A stretch of DNA of 64,000 nucleotides from Vibrio rotiferianus CAIM 577 = LMG 21460 (GCF_002741985.1 NZ_APHW01000010.1:124001-188000), one strand, 5' to 3'; shown: positions 9,580 to 19,721, numbered from the stretch's first letter. Translations and numbers: made by a program. Notes: generated by a model not told the origin, from the letters alone.

Positions 9580-10932
9580 GTGATTAAACGCCTTTTACTA
9601 GGAATGTTTGTACTGCTTGGCAGTATAACGAACGTGGCTCACGCTGCATTAGAGCTGGTCATTACTGATGGTATTGATTCAGCACGACCAATTGCTGTTG
9701 TTCCCTTTAAATGGGAAGGAAGCCAACCACTGCCGACAGATGTTTCTGCTGTGATCGCATCAGACCTTCAGCGTAGTGGTAAATTTAGCCCGATCCCTAC
9801 CAACAAGATGCCTCAAACGCCTTTTAACGAATCTGAGGTTAACTTTGATGCTTGGACCAGTCTTGGCGTTGATGCTCTGTTAACAGGTAGCATTACTCAA
9901 AATGCGCAAGGCAATTTTGTTATCAACTACCAGCTAGTTGACGTAGTTCGTGGTCAGTTGACCGGTGGGCAGAGTCGAGCGCTTGGTGAAGATGGTGAAC
10001 TTGTTCTGTCTAAGGATCATGTACTGTTCAACAAGGTTGCAACGGTTGAAGCCCCACGAATGCGTGAATACGCTCACCGTATCTCCGATTTGGTATACGA
10101 GCAATTGACGGGTGAACGCGGTGCGTTTATGACTCGCATTGCGTACGTGGTGGTGAATGATAAAGATCGCTTCCCTTACCAGCTTCGAGTCGCTGATTAT
10201 GATGGTTTTAACGAGCGATTAGTCCTTCGTTCAAAGCAGCCATTGATGTCACCAGCTTGGTCGCCTGATGGTCAAAAACTAGCATACGTAAGCTTCCAGA
10301 ACGGCCAAGCTGAAATCTTCATTATGAATATTTATACGGGTGAGCGTGAGAAGGTTACGTCATACCCTCGTCATAATGGTGCGCCAAGATTCTCACCGGA
10401 TGGTAGTAAGCTGGCGTTAGTGTTGTCTAAGACGGGATCGTTACAGGTCTACACTTTAGACCTAAAAACTCGCAAGCTGACACAAATTACGCGTGGCAGA
10501 TCAAATAATACAGAACCATTCTGGCATCCGGATGGAAAATCGTTGATTTTTACATCGGATAGGGGTGGTAAACCACAGATTTATCAAGTAAATTTGGGCG
10601 ATAGTTCAATTAATCGTCTGACGTGGCAAGGTAGTCAAAACTTGGGTGGTCAAATTACTCCTGATGGCCGATTCCTTATTATGGTGAATCGAAGCAATTC
10701 AGGCTTTAATCTGGCAAAGCAAGATTTGGAAACTGGTTCATTGCAAGTACTTACTAAAACCCTACTTGATGAGTCACCGAGCATTGCCCCAAATGGTGGC
10801 ATGGTGATTTACAGCTCGATTTACAACAAGAAAAATGTACTGTCGATGGTGTCTATTGATGGTCGATTTAAAGCTAGATTACCGGCAACAAATGGGCGTG
10901 TCAGAGCTCCCGCATGGTCTCCGTTTTTGTAG
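9580..10932 (+). CDS. tolB: Tol-Pal system beta-propeller protein TolB
   Basis: Periplasmic protein that connects TolA and Pal. The signal peptide ends near [12 protein letters not shown] (about residue 22). An N-terminal alpha/beta domain is followed by a six-bladed propeller with repeated SPDG-type turns ([29 protein letters not shown]). GTG start; 450 aa. Confidence 0.96.
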   Translation: MIKRLLLGMFVLLGSITNVAHAALELVITDGIDSARPIAVVPFKWEGSQPLPTDVSAVIASDLQRSGKFSPIPTNKMPQTPFNESEVNFDAWTSLGVDALLTGSITQNAQGNFVINYQLVDVVRGQLTGGQSRALGEDGELVLSKDHVLFNKVATVEAPRMREYAHRISDLVYEQLTGERGAFMTRIAYVVVNDKDRFPYQLRVADYDGFNERLVLRSKQPLMSPAWSPDGQKLAYVSFQNGQAEIFIMNIYTGEREKVTSYPRHNGAPRFSPDGSKLALVLSKTGSLQVYTLDLKTRKLTQITRGRSNNTEPFWHPDGKSLIFTSDRGGKPQIYQVNLGDSSINRLTWQGSQNLGGQITPDGRFLIMVNRSNSGFNLAKQDLETGSLQVLTKTLLDESPSIAPNGGMVIYSSIYNKKNVLSMVSIDGRFKARLPATNGRVRAPAWSPFL

Positions 10933-10962
10933 CAATAAGTTTGATTAATGAAGGAAAATAAG

Positions 10963-11481
10963 ATGCAACTTAACAAGGTTCTAAAAGGACTACTAATCGC
11001 ACTTCCTGTAATGGCTGTTACAGCGTGTAGTTCTAGTGACGACGCTGCTTCTAACACTGGCGCAGAAACTAACAACTCTGCGGAGACTACAGTAGTAACT
11101 CCAATTGACCCAAATGGTCAGCTAACAGAGCAAGAGCTAAAAGAGCAAGCACTACGTGAAACTCAAACAATCTACTTCGCGTTTGATAACTCAACAATCG
11201 CTGGTGATTACGAAGAGATGCTAGCTGCTCACGCTGCTTACCTAAGCAAGAACCCTGCGCTTAAAGTAACGGTTGAAGGCCACGCAGACGAGCGCGGCAC
11301 TCCTGAGTACAACATCGCTCTAGGCGAGCGTCGTGCTCAAGCAGTTGCTAACTACCTACAAGCACTAGGTGTACAAGCAGATCAAATCTCTATCGTTTCT
11401 TACGGTGAAGAAAAACCACTTCTTCTAGGTCAATCTGAAGAAGTTTACGCTAAGAACCGTCGTGCGGTTCTAGTGTACTAA
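10963..11481 (+). CDS. pal: peptidoglycan-associated lipoprotein Pal
   Basis: Outer-membrane lipoprotein that binds peptidoglycan through an OmpA-like domain. The ATG at 10963 is preferred over an in-frame ATG 15 bp upstream, because the ribosome site AAGGAAAA lies between the two. The lipobox is VTAC. The peptidoglycan-binding motif [20 protein letters not shown] is intact. Length 172 aa. Confidence 0.96.
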   Translation: MQLNKVLKGLLIALPVMAVTACSSSDDAASNTGAETNNSAETTVVTPIDPNGQLTEQELKEQALRETQTIYFAFDNSTIAGDYEEMLAAHAAYLSKNPALKVTVEGHADERGTPEYNIALGERRAQAVANYLQALGVQADQISIVSYGEEKPLLLGQSEEVYAKNRRAVLVY

Positions 11482-11496
11482 TCTGAGGTAAACCTC

Positions 11497-12261
11497 ATGT
11501 TCAGTAACACTAAGCGCGCTGTTACGCTTACGTTACTGGCAAGTGCAGCGAACTTCGCGTTCGCTGCACCAGCTCCAGTATCAGACCTCAACAGCACCTC
11601 ATCGACCGCATCACAGACTCGCTCGGGTCCAGAAACTGATATCGAACGTCTAGAGCGTTTGCTACAAAATCGCAATCGCGTTCAAGTACAAATGCAGGGA
11701 CAGATTGATCAGATGTCTCAGGAAATCAGTGATCTTCGTGGTGAGTTAGAGCGCAACAGCTATGAAATGCAGCAAATGCTTAAGAGACAGCGAGAGTTGT
11801 TTGTAGAGCTTGATCGTATTCGTGGTGAAATGAAAGCGGCTCCAGCTGCGGCAGAGAAGAAGCCAGCTGAAACAGGTGGTAAGTACAGTTCTAATGTAGA
11901 TGAGCAAACCGCGTATCAAAATGCGGTTGACCTTATCCTTAAAAAACGTGACTACACCGGCGCGATTGCAGCTTTCCAGCAGTTCCAGAAAGATTACCCT
12001 GATTCTACCTATTCAGCGAACTCACACTACTGGCTAGGTCAGCTGTACTTTGCTAAGAAGCAGGACAAAGAAGCTGTGAAGAGTTTTGCGGCGGTTGTTT
12101 CTTACAAAGAATCTAACAAGCGTGCAGACGCATTGGTTAAGCTAGGTGATATCGCTGAGCGTAACAACAATGCTGAGCAAGCGAAGAAGTACTATCAGCA
12201 AGTTGTGGATGAATATCCAGGCAGTGCTTCGGCGAAAGTCGCTAGCTCTAAGCTGAAGTAA
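11497..12261 (+). CDS. cpoB: cell division coordinator CpoB (YbgF)
   Basis: Periplasmic TolA-interacting protein that couples outer-membrane constriction with peptidoglycan synthesis. Signal peptide of ~23 residues (ending FAFA-APAP), then a coiled-coil trimerisation segment (about residues 47-105), an A/P/E-rich linker and three TPR units in the C-terminal half (DYTGAIAAFQQFQKDYP and following). 254 aa; last gene of the operon, with a terminator directly after it. Confidence 0.94.
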   Translation: MFSNTKRAVTLTLLASAANFAFAAPAPVSDLNSTSSTASQTRSGPETDIERLERLLQNRNRVQVQMQGQIDQMSQEISDLRGELERNSYEMQQMLKRQRELFVELDRIRGEMKAAPAAAEKKPAETGGKYSSNVDEQTAYQNAVDLILKKRDYTGAIAAFQQFQKDYPDSTYSANSHYWLGQLYFAKKQDKEAVKSFAAVVSYKESNKRADALVKLGDIAERNNNAEQAKKYYQQVVDEYPGSASAKVASSKLK

Positions 12262-12269
12262 ACAAAGTC

Positions 12270-12295
12270 AAAAGGGAGCCTAGCTCCCTTTTTCT
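12270..12295 (+). terminator. Rho-independent terminator of the tol-pal operon
   Basis: Ten-bp stem AAAAGGGAGC / GCTCCCTTTT with a three-base loop, running into Ts. Confidence 0.9.
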
Positions 12296-12425
12296 TTGCT
12301 CGCTCTTTTCAAGGTATAACAAAGATATACGGCTAGACTGCTACAAATTCCGGTTACGGGTTGGTTTTTGAAAATCAACAAGGTTACAATACTCGGATTA
12401 AAGGAAGTTGCGTAGAGCAAGAGCA

Positions 12426-13487
12426 ATGAGCCACATATTAGATAAAATCGATACAGTTTACCCATTCCCACCAAAACCAATCCCATTAAGCCAAGAAGAA
12501 AAAGCCGATTACATCGCGCGAATCAAAAAGCTGCTTAAGGAAAAGGACGCGGTATTAATCGCGCACTACTACACCGACCCTGAAATTCAAGCTTTAGCTG
12601 AAGAAACCGGCGGTTTTGTTGGTGATTCGCTAGAAATGGCAAAATTTGGTAACCGCCACCCTGCAAGCACACTGATCATCGGTGGTGTTCGCTTTATGGG
12701 TGAATCAGCAAAGATCCTAACGCCTGAAAAACGCATTCTAATGCCAACGCTAGAAGCGGAATGTTCGCTTGACCTTGGTTGCCCGGCGGACAAGTTCAGC
12801 GCGTTCTGTGACGCTCACCCTGACCACACGGTAGTGGTATACGCAAACACCTCAGCTGCAGTAAAAGCACGCGCAGATTGGGTGGTGACTTCTAGTATCG
12901 CTCTTGAAATCGTTGAGCACCTAGACGCGGAAGATAAACCAATCATCTGGGGCCCTGACCGTCACTTAGGTTCTTACATTGCGAACAAAACTGGCGCCGA
13001 CATGTTGCTATGGCAAGGTGAGTGTGTGGTTCACGACGAGTTCTCTGCAGATGCACTACGCAAGATGAAGAGCGTATACCCAGATGCGGCAATCCTAGTT
13101 CACCCAGAGTCACCAGCAAGTGTGGTTGAGCTTGCAGATGCAGTTGGTTCGACTAGCCAGCTAATTAAAGCGGCGAAAGAGCTACCTCATCAGCAAATGA
13201 TCGTCGCTACTGACAAAGGTATCTTCTTTAAGATGCAGCAGCTAGTGCCGGAAAAAGAACTGATAGAAGCGCCAACAGCAGGTGCAGGTGCGACGTGTCG
13301 TAGCTGTGCACATTGCCCTTGGATGGCAATGAACGGTCTTAAAGCGATTGAAAAGGCACTGAGTGAAGGTGGTGCAGAGCACGAAATCTTCGTTGATGAA
13401 GCACTGCGTGTGAAATCACTCATCCCGCTGAACCGCATGTTGGACTTCGCAGAGCAACTAAACATGCAAGTAAAAGGCAACGCTTAG
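12426..13487 (+). CDS. nadA: quinolinate synthase NadA
   Basis: [4Fe-4S] enzyme that condenses iminoaspartate with dihydroxyacetone phosphate to quinolinate in NAD synthesis. 353 aa, typical for the enterobacterial type. Cluster cysteines are visible at CSLDLGC (residues 113-119), GECVVHDE and CRSCAHCPW. The ATG start at 12426 gives the usual short leader before YPFPPKP; a TTG 18 bp upstream is in frame but less likely. It is a separate unit flanked by terminators, in the gene order known for Vibrio. Confidence 0.96.
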   Translation: MSHILDKIDTVYPFPPKPIPLSQEEKADYIARIKKLLKEKDAVLIAHYYTDPEIQALAEETGGFVGDSLEMAKFGNRHPASTLIIGGVRFMGESAKILTPEKRILMPTLEAECSLDLGCPADKFSAFCDAHPDHTVVVYANTSAAVKARADWVVTSSIALEIVEHLDAEDKPIIWGPDRHLGSYIANKTGADMLLWQGECVVHDEFSADALRKMKSVYPDAAILVHPESPASVVELADAVGSTSQLIKAAKELPHQQMIVATDKGIFFKMQQLVPEKELIEAPTAGAGATCRSCAHCPWMAMNGLKAIEKALSEGGAEHEIFVDEALRVKSLIPLNRMLDFAEQLNMQVKGNA

Positions 13488-13529
13488 TTGCTCAGTCTTG
13501 TTTAGGCAAAGCTTGCTAAGACAAATCGC

Positions 13530-13559
13530 AAAAACCAGCCGAATGTGGCTGGTTTTTTT
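13530..13559 (+). terminator. Rho-independent terminator after nadA
   Basis: Stem AAAACCAGCC / GGCTGGTTTT with a six-base loop and a seven-base T-run. Confidence 0.9.
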
Positions 13560-13619
13560 ATTTCTTACAATCAATAGGTTAGTATTTAGTTATAGCAATC
13601 AGAAAGGAATCGGAAACTT

Positions 13620-14663
13620 ATGGCTGTATGGCTAGTACTGAAAAAGTGGCTAAGTACCCATCTTTTTAAGTTGAGCAACCGAAATCTTCTCGTCATTAGT
13701 GGCGCCTACATTGCCATCTCGTGGTTGTTGCTGGCTCTTGCAGGAGAGCATGCACTGACCGATAACTTCTCAAACTTCATTTACTACCTCATGGTGACCG
13801 CTTCAACGGTTGGCTATGGCGACTTATCACCCTCAAGTGATATGGGTAAGTGGGTAGTGGTGTTATTTATTATCCCTGGCGGTTTGAGCTTATTTGCTGC
13901 CATTTTGGGACGAGTTGCAGGCGGGGCGATTGACTATTGGCGAGCAGGCATACTGGGTAAACGGAGAGTAAGAGTGGAAAACCATATCGTATTACTGGGT
14001 TGGAATGGCGCACGCACTATGCACCTTATCCGCATGTTACAGCATGAAGAAGAGGGCAAACGCCCAATCGTGTTATGCAGTCGTTCAGATATTGAAAACC
14101 CATTACCGGGTGAAATTGGTTTTATTAAGGTGAACAGTTACACCGATGCGCAAGAGATGAAGAATGCCAACATTACCGGAGCTAACTGTATTATTGTTGA
14201 TAATCTTAGCGATGATATTACTCTCTCGGCCGCCTTGTATTGTGCTTCGGTCAACCCTGATGCACACTTGCTCGCCTACTTTAAAGATGAAGCATTGGGA
14301 CGATTGCTCAGTCAGCATTGCCCTAAGGCAGAGTGCATTCCAGCGGTAGGCGCAGAGATGCTTGCCAAAGCTGCAGTGGATCCAGGTTCAAGCGCGTTAC
14401 ACCAAGAATTACTTGCCTCTACACGAGGTATGACGCAGTACTCAGTGATTTACCCACAAGATCAACCGACGACCAGCGTGGAAAAGATCTTCGGATTTAT
14501 CAAGAAGCATCACCAAGCAACGTTGATCGCATTCGATCTCGGCGACGGGATTGAACTCAACCCAGACTTAAATGCCCAAGTGCCGCCAAGCACTAAGCTG
14601 TTTTATATTGCCGACGAGCGAATTGATGACTTCGCTTGGACTGACATGAACAAGGATAAATAA
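13620..14663 (+). CDS. potassium channel protein with C-terminal RCK (TrkA-N/TrkA-C) domains
   Basis: Two-helix potassium channel: first helix around residues 24-42, pore loop with the selectivity filter TVGYGD (about residues 64-69), and second helix around 80-102. A cytoplasmic Rossmann-like RCK domain follows (HIVLLGWNGARTMHLIRML, about residue 121 onward), then a second regulatory domain. 347 aa. ATG at 13620 after AGGAATCGG. It is the first gene of a tight four-gene operon and its stop overlaps the next ATG (TAATG). The partners suggest a link between ion flux and a polyamine/peptide ligase; the physiological role is unknown. Confidence 0.85.
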   Translation: MAVWLVLKKWLSTHLFKLSNRNLLVISGAYIAISWLLLALAGEHALTDNFSNFIYYLMVTASTVGYGDLSPSSDMGKWVVVLFIIPGGLSLFAAILGRVAGGAIDYWRAGILGKRRVRVENHIVLLGWNGARTMHLIRMLQHEEEGKRPIVLCSRSDIENPLPGEIGFIKVNSYTDAQEMKNANITGANCIIVDNLSDDITLSAALYCASVNPDAHLLAYFKDEALGRLLSQHCPKAECIPAVGAEMLAKAAVDPGSSALHQELLASTRGMTQYSVIYPQDQPTTSVEKIFGFIKKHHQATLIAFDLGDGIELNPDLNAQVPPSTKLFYIADERIDDFAWTDMNKDK

Positions 14664-15079
14664 TGCATATGATTGCCGGCCTGTTAGCGGGTTTCCCTAA
14701 CTTTCTTCTCTACTTCTCCGTTTCGATCGTTTTCGTACTGGCGTTCAAATTCGTCTATGTAAAACTGACACCGTACGATGAATGGCATCTGATCAAAGAA
14801 GAGAAAAATACCGCGGCGGCAGTCGCATTAAGTGGGGCGTTCCTTGGCTACTGCCTCGCTATAGCGGGTGCTGCAACCAACTCAGTCAATATTATAGATT
14901 TTATGGTATGGGGTCTCGTTGCGATGCTGGCACAAATAATTGCGTTCGGTATTGTGCGTTTTATTCTGCTGCCGAAAGTATCGGAGCGTATTGAGAATGA
15001 TGAAGTACCAGCAGGCATTGTTTTAGCTGCCGTCTCTGTGTCTGTCGGTGTGCTTAACGCAGCCTGCATGACCTACTAG
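14663..15079 (+). CDS. DUF350 family inner-membrane protein (YjfL-like)
   Basis: 138-aa integral membrane protein with four hydrophobic helices arranged as two DUF350 repeats (conserved KNTAAAVALSGAFLGYCLA and the second-half EVPAGIVLAAVSVSVGVLNA). Function unknown. The family usually sits next to YgiB/YjfM- and YgiC/YjfC-like genes, as here. Its start overlaps the channel gene by 1 bp. Confidence 0.8.
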   Translation: MHMIAGLLAGFPNFLLYFSVSIVFVLAFKFVYVKLTPYDEWHLIKEEKNTAAAVALSGAFLGYCLAIAGAATNSVNIIDFMVWGLVAMLAQIIAFGIVRFILLPKVSERIENDEVPAGIVLAAVSVSVGVLNAACMTY

Positions 15080-15087
15080 GAGGTTCG

Positions 15088-15657
15088 ATGAAACGCAGTT
15101 CCAATGTGAAACGCTCCTCAATGGACAAGAGTTTTAAGGTCGGGCGAATCATTCCATTCGTTGCTTTCGGTGGGATTTTTTTCCTCGCAACTCAAGAATC
15201 AAAAACGGAAGGCTACATCTACGTCGATGCTGATGAGTGTAAATCTGCTGCGCCTGAGTTCAGTGAGCAGTGTGAAATCGCCTACCAAGAGGCAATGGCA
15301 CGTGCAGAAGAAAACGCACCGCGCTATAACAATGAGTACGAGTGTGAAGACGACTTCTATGAAGACGATTGTTATTACAGCTCGCGCCATCGTTCTTATG
15401 TGCCGTTTGTGGGAGGATACTTCTTCAGCCGTGCAGTAAGTGGTTTAAGCGGTTACAACAAAAGCTACTACTCAGAGCCGATGTATCGTTATAAATCGAA
15501 GTATTACAACGGTGCAGGGCAGTTTTACGGTTCTTACCGCAATCAATCCACTAAGGTCGCTACCAGTAACCTAAATAAGCGCGGTGGCGGTACGATTGGT
15601 CGTGTGATGTCTCGCGGTGGCTTTGGTAAAGCGGTGTCAGTAAGCCGCGGCGGTTAA
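15088..15657 (+). CDS. DUF1190 family protein (YgiB-like)
   Basis: 189-aa protein with a basic start, one N-terminal hydrophobic segment (about residues 21-35), then a Cys-containing stretch (DADECKSAAPEFSEQCEIAYQ) typical of the YgiB family. A Tyr/Ser-rich and finally Gly/Arg/Ser-rich low-complexity tail follows. Function unknown; the family goes with YgiC-type ligases. A ribosome site AGGAGG precedes the ATG. Confidence 0.82.
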   Translation: MKRSSNVKRSSMDKSFKVGRIIPFVAFGGIFFLATQESKTEGYIYVDADECKSAAPEFSEQCEIAYQEAMARAEENAPRYNNEYECEDDFYEDDCYYSSRHRSYVPFVGGYFFSRAVSGLSGYNKSYYSEPMYRYKSKYYNGAGQFYGSYRNQSTKVATSNLNKRGGGTIGRVMSRGGFGKAVSVSRGG

Positions 15658-15662
15658 CTGAA

Positions 15663-16826
15663 ATGTTTCGACGAGAAATACTAGAAAGAGAAAACTGGCG
15701 TGAATTAGCACGCCAGTTTGGTTTTGGCTTCCATTCTATGTACGACCAACCGTATTGGGATGAGAGTGCTTACTATCAATTTACCCTTGAGCAGATTGAG
15801 AAAGACATTGAAGACCCAACGGAAGAGCTTCATCAAATGTGTCTTGAAATCGTCGATCAGGTTGTTCGAAGTGAGCAGTTACTGACGCAGTGTGCGATTC
15901 CCGAAGCCATGTGGTCGCAAGTCGCTTCTTCTTGGCAGCGAAGAGAGCCATCCCTCTATTCAAGAATGGACTTTGCTTACAACGGCTCATCGCCAGCAAA
16001 GTTGCTAGAGAACAACGCAGATACACCAACGTCATTGTTTGAAACTGGCTTTTGGCAGTGGGTATGGTTAGAAGACGTTGTCAATAAAGGGCGTATTCAC
16101 CAAAGCGCGGATCAGTTTAATATTCTGCAGGACTTTCTGATTGAACGCTTTGCTGACATTGCCAAATTGCAGCCGGGTCAAACGCTGCATTTTAGTTGTT
16201 GCAAATACACCGAAGAAGACAAAGGTACGGTGCAATACCTAGAAGACTGCGCAAGGGAGGCTGGGTTAGCAACCGCTTTTGTTTTTGTTGAAGATATTGG
16301 TGTGACACAAGATGGGCAATTTGTGGATGCTGATGGCAGAGCGATTCGCTGGATGTTCAAACTCTACCCGTGGGAGTTTATGTTCGAAGAGGAATACAGC
16401 CAGTATCTCGCAACATCGAGTGTGAACTGGTTAGAGCCAATGTGGAAATCGATTCTGTCTAACAAAGCGTTGTTGCCCTTGCTTTGGGAGAGATTTCCAA
16501 ATCATCCGAATCTTTTACCCGCGTATTTTGCCAATGATCCAAAAGCGGCTAGCTTAAAAGACTACGTTATTAAGCCTTTGTTTTCTCGCGAAGGTGCCAA
16601 CATTGAGATTGTCAAAAATGGTCAGCGATTGGTGAAAATACCGGGTCCGTACGAATCGAACCAAAACATCGTTCAACAATATCATCCGCTACCGAAATTT
16701 GGCTCAAGCCATACTTTGATTGGAAGTTGGCTCGTGAATGACAAAGCAGCAGGGATCTCGATTCGAGAAGACAGCAGTTTAGTGACTCAAGATATGGCGC
16801 GCTATATTCCTCATATTATCCTTTGA
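15663..16826 (+). CDS. glutathionylspermidine synthase-like ATP-grasp ligase (YgiC/YjfC family)
   Basis: ATP-grasp amide ligase related to the synthetase domain of glutathionylspermidine synthase, without the amidase domain. 387 aa, as in YgiC. Recognisable blocks include RMDFAYNGSSPAKLLENNADTPTSL (around residues 101-125; in two parts, RMDFAYNGSSPAK and LLENNADTPTSL), the KPLFSREGANIEIV nucleotide-binding segment (around residue 304) and GSWLVNDKAAGISIRED near the end. The substrate is not known for this subfamily. It is the last gene of the channel-DUF350-DUF1190-ligase operon, 5 bp after the previous stop. Confidence 0.87.
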   Translation: MFRREILERENWRELARQFGFGFHSMYDQPYWDESAYYQFTLEQIEKDIEDPTEELHQMCLEIVDQVVRSEQLLTQCAIPEAMWSQVASSWQRREPSLYSRMDFAYNGSSPAKLLENNADTPTSLFETGFWQWVWLEDVVNKGRIHQSADQFNILQDFLIERFADIAKLQPGQTLHFSCCKYTEEDKGTVQYLEDCAREAGLATAFVFVEDIGVTQDGQFVDADGRAIRWMFKLYPWEFMFEEEYSQYLATSSVNWLEPMWKSILSNKALLPLLWERFPNHPNLLPAYFANDPKAASLKDYVIKPLFSREGANIEIVKNGQRLVKIPGPYESNQNIVQQYHPLPKFGSSHTLIGSWLVNDKAAGISIREDSSLVTQDMARYIPHIIL

Positions 16827-16865
16827 GTGGTAGCGTTGGCTTGGTTTGCTCAAAATATTTGTTTC

Positions 16866-16900
16866 GTAAAAACTAAGCCTCTCGAGTTTGAGAGGCTTAG
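16866..16900 (-). terminator. Rho-independent terminator of the copper cluster (minus strand)
   Basis: Stem CTAAGCCTCTC / GAGAGGCTTAG (16873-16900) with a six-base loop. Read on the minus strand it is followed by TTTTT, so it ends the leftward operon. It may also stop rightward transcription from the ligase gene. Confidence 0.8.
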
Positions 16901-16922
16901 GACAGTGATTAACTACGATTCA

Positions 16923-17384
16923 TCAGTGGCTATGTATGTGGCCATTTGCTTCTACTGCTAACTCAACCTCGATCGTTCCTGCATGTTTAAATTGCAGCGT
17001 CATCGGAAATCGTTCCCCCTTTTGGTAGGACTGCTTAGGATTGAAAATCATCAGGTGATAGCCGCCTGGTTGGAACATCACGGTTTTCATTGAGCCAATT
17101 CGAACGCTGTCGATTTTTTTCATCATCATCATTCCGTCGCTCATCTCGTGAGTGTGTATTTCCACACGTTCTGCAATCGGGGTAGAAGCACTGATCAAGA
17201 AGTCATCTTTGCTTGAACCATTTTTTAGTTGGAAGAAACCAGCAATCACGGTCGCATTCGGTGGGGCTTCTCGACTCCAAGGATGATCTATTTGAATACT
17301 ATCCTTTGCATATTCATGAGCACTCACGGGTGCGATGAGACAAACAGATAAAAATAGGGAGATGATTTTTAGCGCTTTTTTCAT
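16923..17384 (-). CDS. periplasmic copper chaperone PCu(A)C
   Basis: Exported Cu(I)-binding protein of the PCuAC (DUF461) family, which delivers copper to oxidase CuA/CuB sites. Signal peptide of ~22 residues (MKKALKIISLF...APVSA-HEY). The ligand motif is visible as HTHEMSDGMMMMKK plus GGYHLMIFNPK about 21 residues later, and the protein has a His-rich tail (NGHIHSH). The start is at MKKALK (17384); the longer frame upstream has no signal-like N-terminus. 153 aa. Last gene of the copper cluster. Confidence 0.92.
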   Translation of the reverse strand: MKKALKIISLFLSVCLIAPVSAHEYAKDSIQIDHPWSREAPPNATVIAGFFQLKNGSSKDDFLISASTPIAERVEIHTHEMSDGMMMMKKIDSVRIGSMKTVMFQPGGYHLMIFNPKQSYQKGERFPMTLQFKHAGTIEVELAVEANGHIHSH

Positions 17385-17410
17385 AATTATTTCCGTTAAT
17401 TGTTGTTGGT

Positions 17411-18556
17411 TTACCAAGTGAGGTTGCCTTGGTAGACGAGCCAAAATGCAGTTTGCTGGGTTTGAAGAATGGATTCGTAGTTGGTTTGAAATCTCAAAAG
17501 TTGATGCATGGCAAAGTGCCAGTTAGCAATAGCGCTGATACGCTGTGGAGCATGACCTTTAGCATCTAAAACCTGTTCGAATTCAGCGTTGGTTTTGGTT
17601 ACCTCATTGTCTGTTATTAACCAGTCATAACGTGCGCCCATCTCAAGATTTTGGTACTGCCAACTTAACTGTGTAGACACACCGTGTTGAAATGCATCTA
17701 GCTCAGTTCGAATTTGCTGTGAATCCGTTAGAGTGGCATTTAGCCTTTGGCCCATCCATTCCACTTGCCAGTTAAAGTTGTTCCACTTTAGATCGGCGCC
17801 GAAGGTCAACAGGGTAGTATCACCGTCATAGGTTAAGTTGCTAGAGGCGGTGTGAGCATGACTGTGACCATCATTTTCCGCTTGCTTTCGCGAAGTCGCG
17901 TTAAAATAAGCCGCACTTGCTATCACTTGCAGTTGGTAATCCGCTCTCAGTTGATACCAATTGGCAGTCAAGCCAAAGGCGGCAGGCGAAGCGGAGCTAC
18001 TATCGTACTGGGCAGGGTACTCGCTGCCACGACCAAGCCAAATAGTGGTGTCGTAACGGTTTTGAGCAAAGGTCAACTGAACACTATCATCGCTGTATTG
18101 ACTACCAAGAAACGCTTGCTGGGTTAGTGAAGCATCAAGAAAACGCCAGTCGTGTTCGTGAACACCGTTATATAGCCCTATTGGGCTGAGTTGACGACCT
18201 ATGCGTAGTGTCCAATCTTGATGCAGGTGGGGTTGCAGCCATAGTTCTTCAAGTTCTATAGACTCGCCATGGTGACTACCAATGATAAGTTTTGCCGCTA
18301 GAACGTTATCTACACTTGCCAAGAACCCAAGCTCGCCATGCATCAGCTGCAATCCTTCTTCGTAGTGAAAGGCTTTTGCATCCGTCACAACACCAGGAAT
18401 TGAGTATGCCGTCTCTCTGTCGGTCTGATAGTAGCCAACTTGAGCAAAAAGGTTTGACTGTATATCGACCTCATCGAGCCAATCAGTTTGAGCTTGCTTA
18501 GCATGTAAAGGGAGCGTCACCAGCAAGCTACCCATAATTATTAGCACTTGCTTCAT
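17411..18556 (-). CDS. outer-membrane beta-barrel protein of the MbnP/MbnH copper cluster
   Basis: 381-aa exported protein: signal peptide ending near LPLHA-KQAQ, then alternating beta-strand patterns to a C-terminal aromatic residue (QGNLTW), typical of an outer-membrane porin. A His-rich loop (DGHSHAHTASS) could touch metal. It overlaps the upstream MbnH-like gene by 4 bp (ATGA), so it is co-translated with it. A role as the copper-related porin of the cluster is inferred from context only. Confidence 0.75.
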   Translation of the reverse strand: MKQVLIIMGSLLVTLPLHAKQAQTDWLDEVDIQSNLFAQVGYYQTDRETAYSIPGVVTDAKAFHYEEGLQLMHGELGFLASVDNVLAAKLIIGSHHGESIELEELWLQPHLHQDWTLRIGRQLSPIGLYNGVHEHDWRFLDASLTQQAFLGSQYSDDSVQLTFAQNRYDTTIWLGRGSEYPAQYDSSSASPAAFGLTANWYQLRADYQLQVIASAAYFNATSRKQAENDGHSHAHTASSNLTYDGDTTLLTFGADLKWNNFNWQVEWMGQRLNATLTDSQQIRTELDAFQHGVSTQLSWQYQNLEMGARYDWLITDNEVTKTNAEFEQVLDAKGHAPQRISAIANWHFAMHQLLRFQTNYESILQTQQTAFWLVYQGNLTW

Positions 18557-19716
18557 GACTTATCCTCTTGAGTAAACGGGTTCGCATAGCGAGGGTTAGA
18601 GATAAATGTCTCATCACTCAGAGCATGTAAAAACATCAGCATGTCTTGTTTCTCTTGTGCACTGAGGGTGAACCCTTTGACAAATTCACTCTTATTTGGG
18701 TTCTTTCTACCATCTCCTTGATGCTCACCAGAAGTGATGTTGCGACCACCATTGGCGTAGAAATCCAACACTTCGCCGAGTGTGGCGATACTACCGTCAT
18801 GCATATAAGGCGCGGTGTAGGCGATATTTCTCAGCGTGGGTGGGCGAAATTTCCCTTTGTCTTTTGGATCTTGAGTGACGGTGAACAAGCCATTGTCTGC
18901 AATGGGATAGCTGCCTTTGCCATCAATGTTGTAAAGCCCCGTGTTAAAGAAAGGGCGCGAGACAAATACAGAGTCATCATGCAAGGTTGAATCGCTAAAA
19001 TTGAAGCCATTATGGCAATGGAAACATTCCATTTTCTCGCTGTTAAACAGATCCTGACCACGCATCGCTGAGCTGCTCATGGTGCCGCGATCAAAATCTG
19101 AGTCTTTAGAGATCAAGGCTCGGTTGAAGACGGCAAGCGCTTTGATCACATTAGGAAACGTGACAGCGTCTTGCTCGTTGGGAAAAGCCGCATTGAACAT
19201 ATTTTGATAAGCCGTTTCACGACGGAATCGGTTCAATATCTCTTCTCGGTTCGCATCATTGATGCCCATCTCGACAGGGAACTCACCAAATAAAGGGATC
19301 ACCAATTGCTGTTCGATCTCTTTCAAGATGGGGTTTGCCCAAGTGTAAGAAGCGTTATAAGCGATGTTAGTGAGCGTTTGTGAGTTGCGGTGCAACACTT
19401 CTCCTGTCGAGCCCGTTGGCACTTTTACACCGTCTGAGAATGCTAACGCTTGCTGGTGGCAAGATTCGCACGACATGGTTTGGTTGCCAGAAAGGTTCTT
19501 GTCATAAAAAAGATGACGTCCAAGTTGAAACTTTTCCTCTGTCGCAGGGTTATCTGCTGGCTCTTTAGGTGGTGGAAGTGAGCCCGTTTGAAAGTCAAAG
19601 CCAAATTCATTTTCGGCGTTGGGTGGTATCACGGTGTAATCCGATTCGCTGTCACAGCCTACGATGGCAAAAATCGTGAGCGATGCCAGCAAACCGCACT
19701 TCTGGTTTACTGACAT
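18553..19716 (-). CDS. MbnH-like dihaem cytochrome c peroxidase family enzyme
   Basis: Periplasmic/lipoprotein dihaem enzyme of the MauG/CcpA superfamily, MbnH branch. Two CxxCH haem sites are present: CESCHQQ (about residue 80) and CFHCHNG (about residue 230). Other conserved stretches are GRHLFYDKNLSGNQTMSCE and FRPPTLRNIAYTAPYMHDGS. In characterised cases MbnH modifies a Trp of MbnP to kynurenine, creating a copper site. The start at 19716 is chosen because GGAG precedes it and a lipobox-like VGC follows. 387 aa. It directly follows the MbnP-like gene. Confidence 0.88.
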   Translation of the reverse strand: MSVNQKCGLLASLTIFAIVGCDSESDYTVIPPNAENEFGFDFQTGSLPPPKEPADNPATEEKFQLGRHLFYDKNLSGNQTMSCESCHQQALAFSDGVKVPTGSTGEVLHRNSQTLTNIAYNASYTWANPILKEIEQQLVIPLFGEFPVEMGINDANREEILNRFRRETAYQNMFNAAFPNEQDAVTFPNVIKALAVFNRALISKDSDFDRGTMSSSAMRGQDLFNSEKMECFHCHNGFNFSDSTLHDDSVFVSRPFFNTGLYNIDGKGSYPIADNGLFTVTQDPKDKGKFRPPTLRNIAYTAPYMHDGSIATLGEVLDFYANGGRNITSGEHQGDGRKNPNKSEFVKGFTLSAQEKQDMLMFLHALSDETFISNPRYANPFTQEDKS

Positions 19717-19721
19717 AACAA

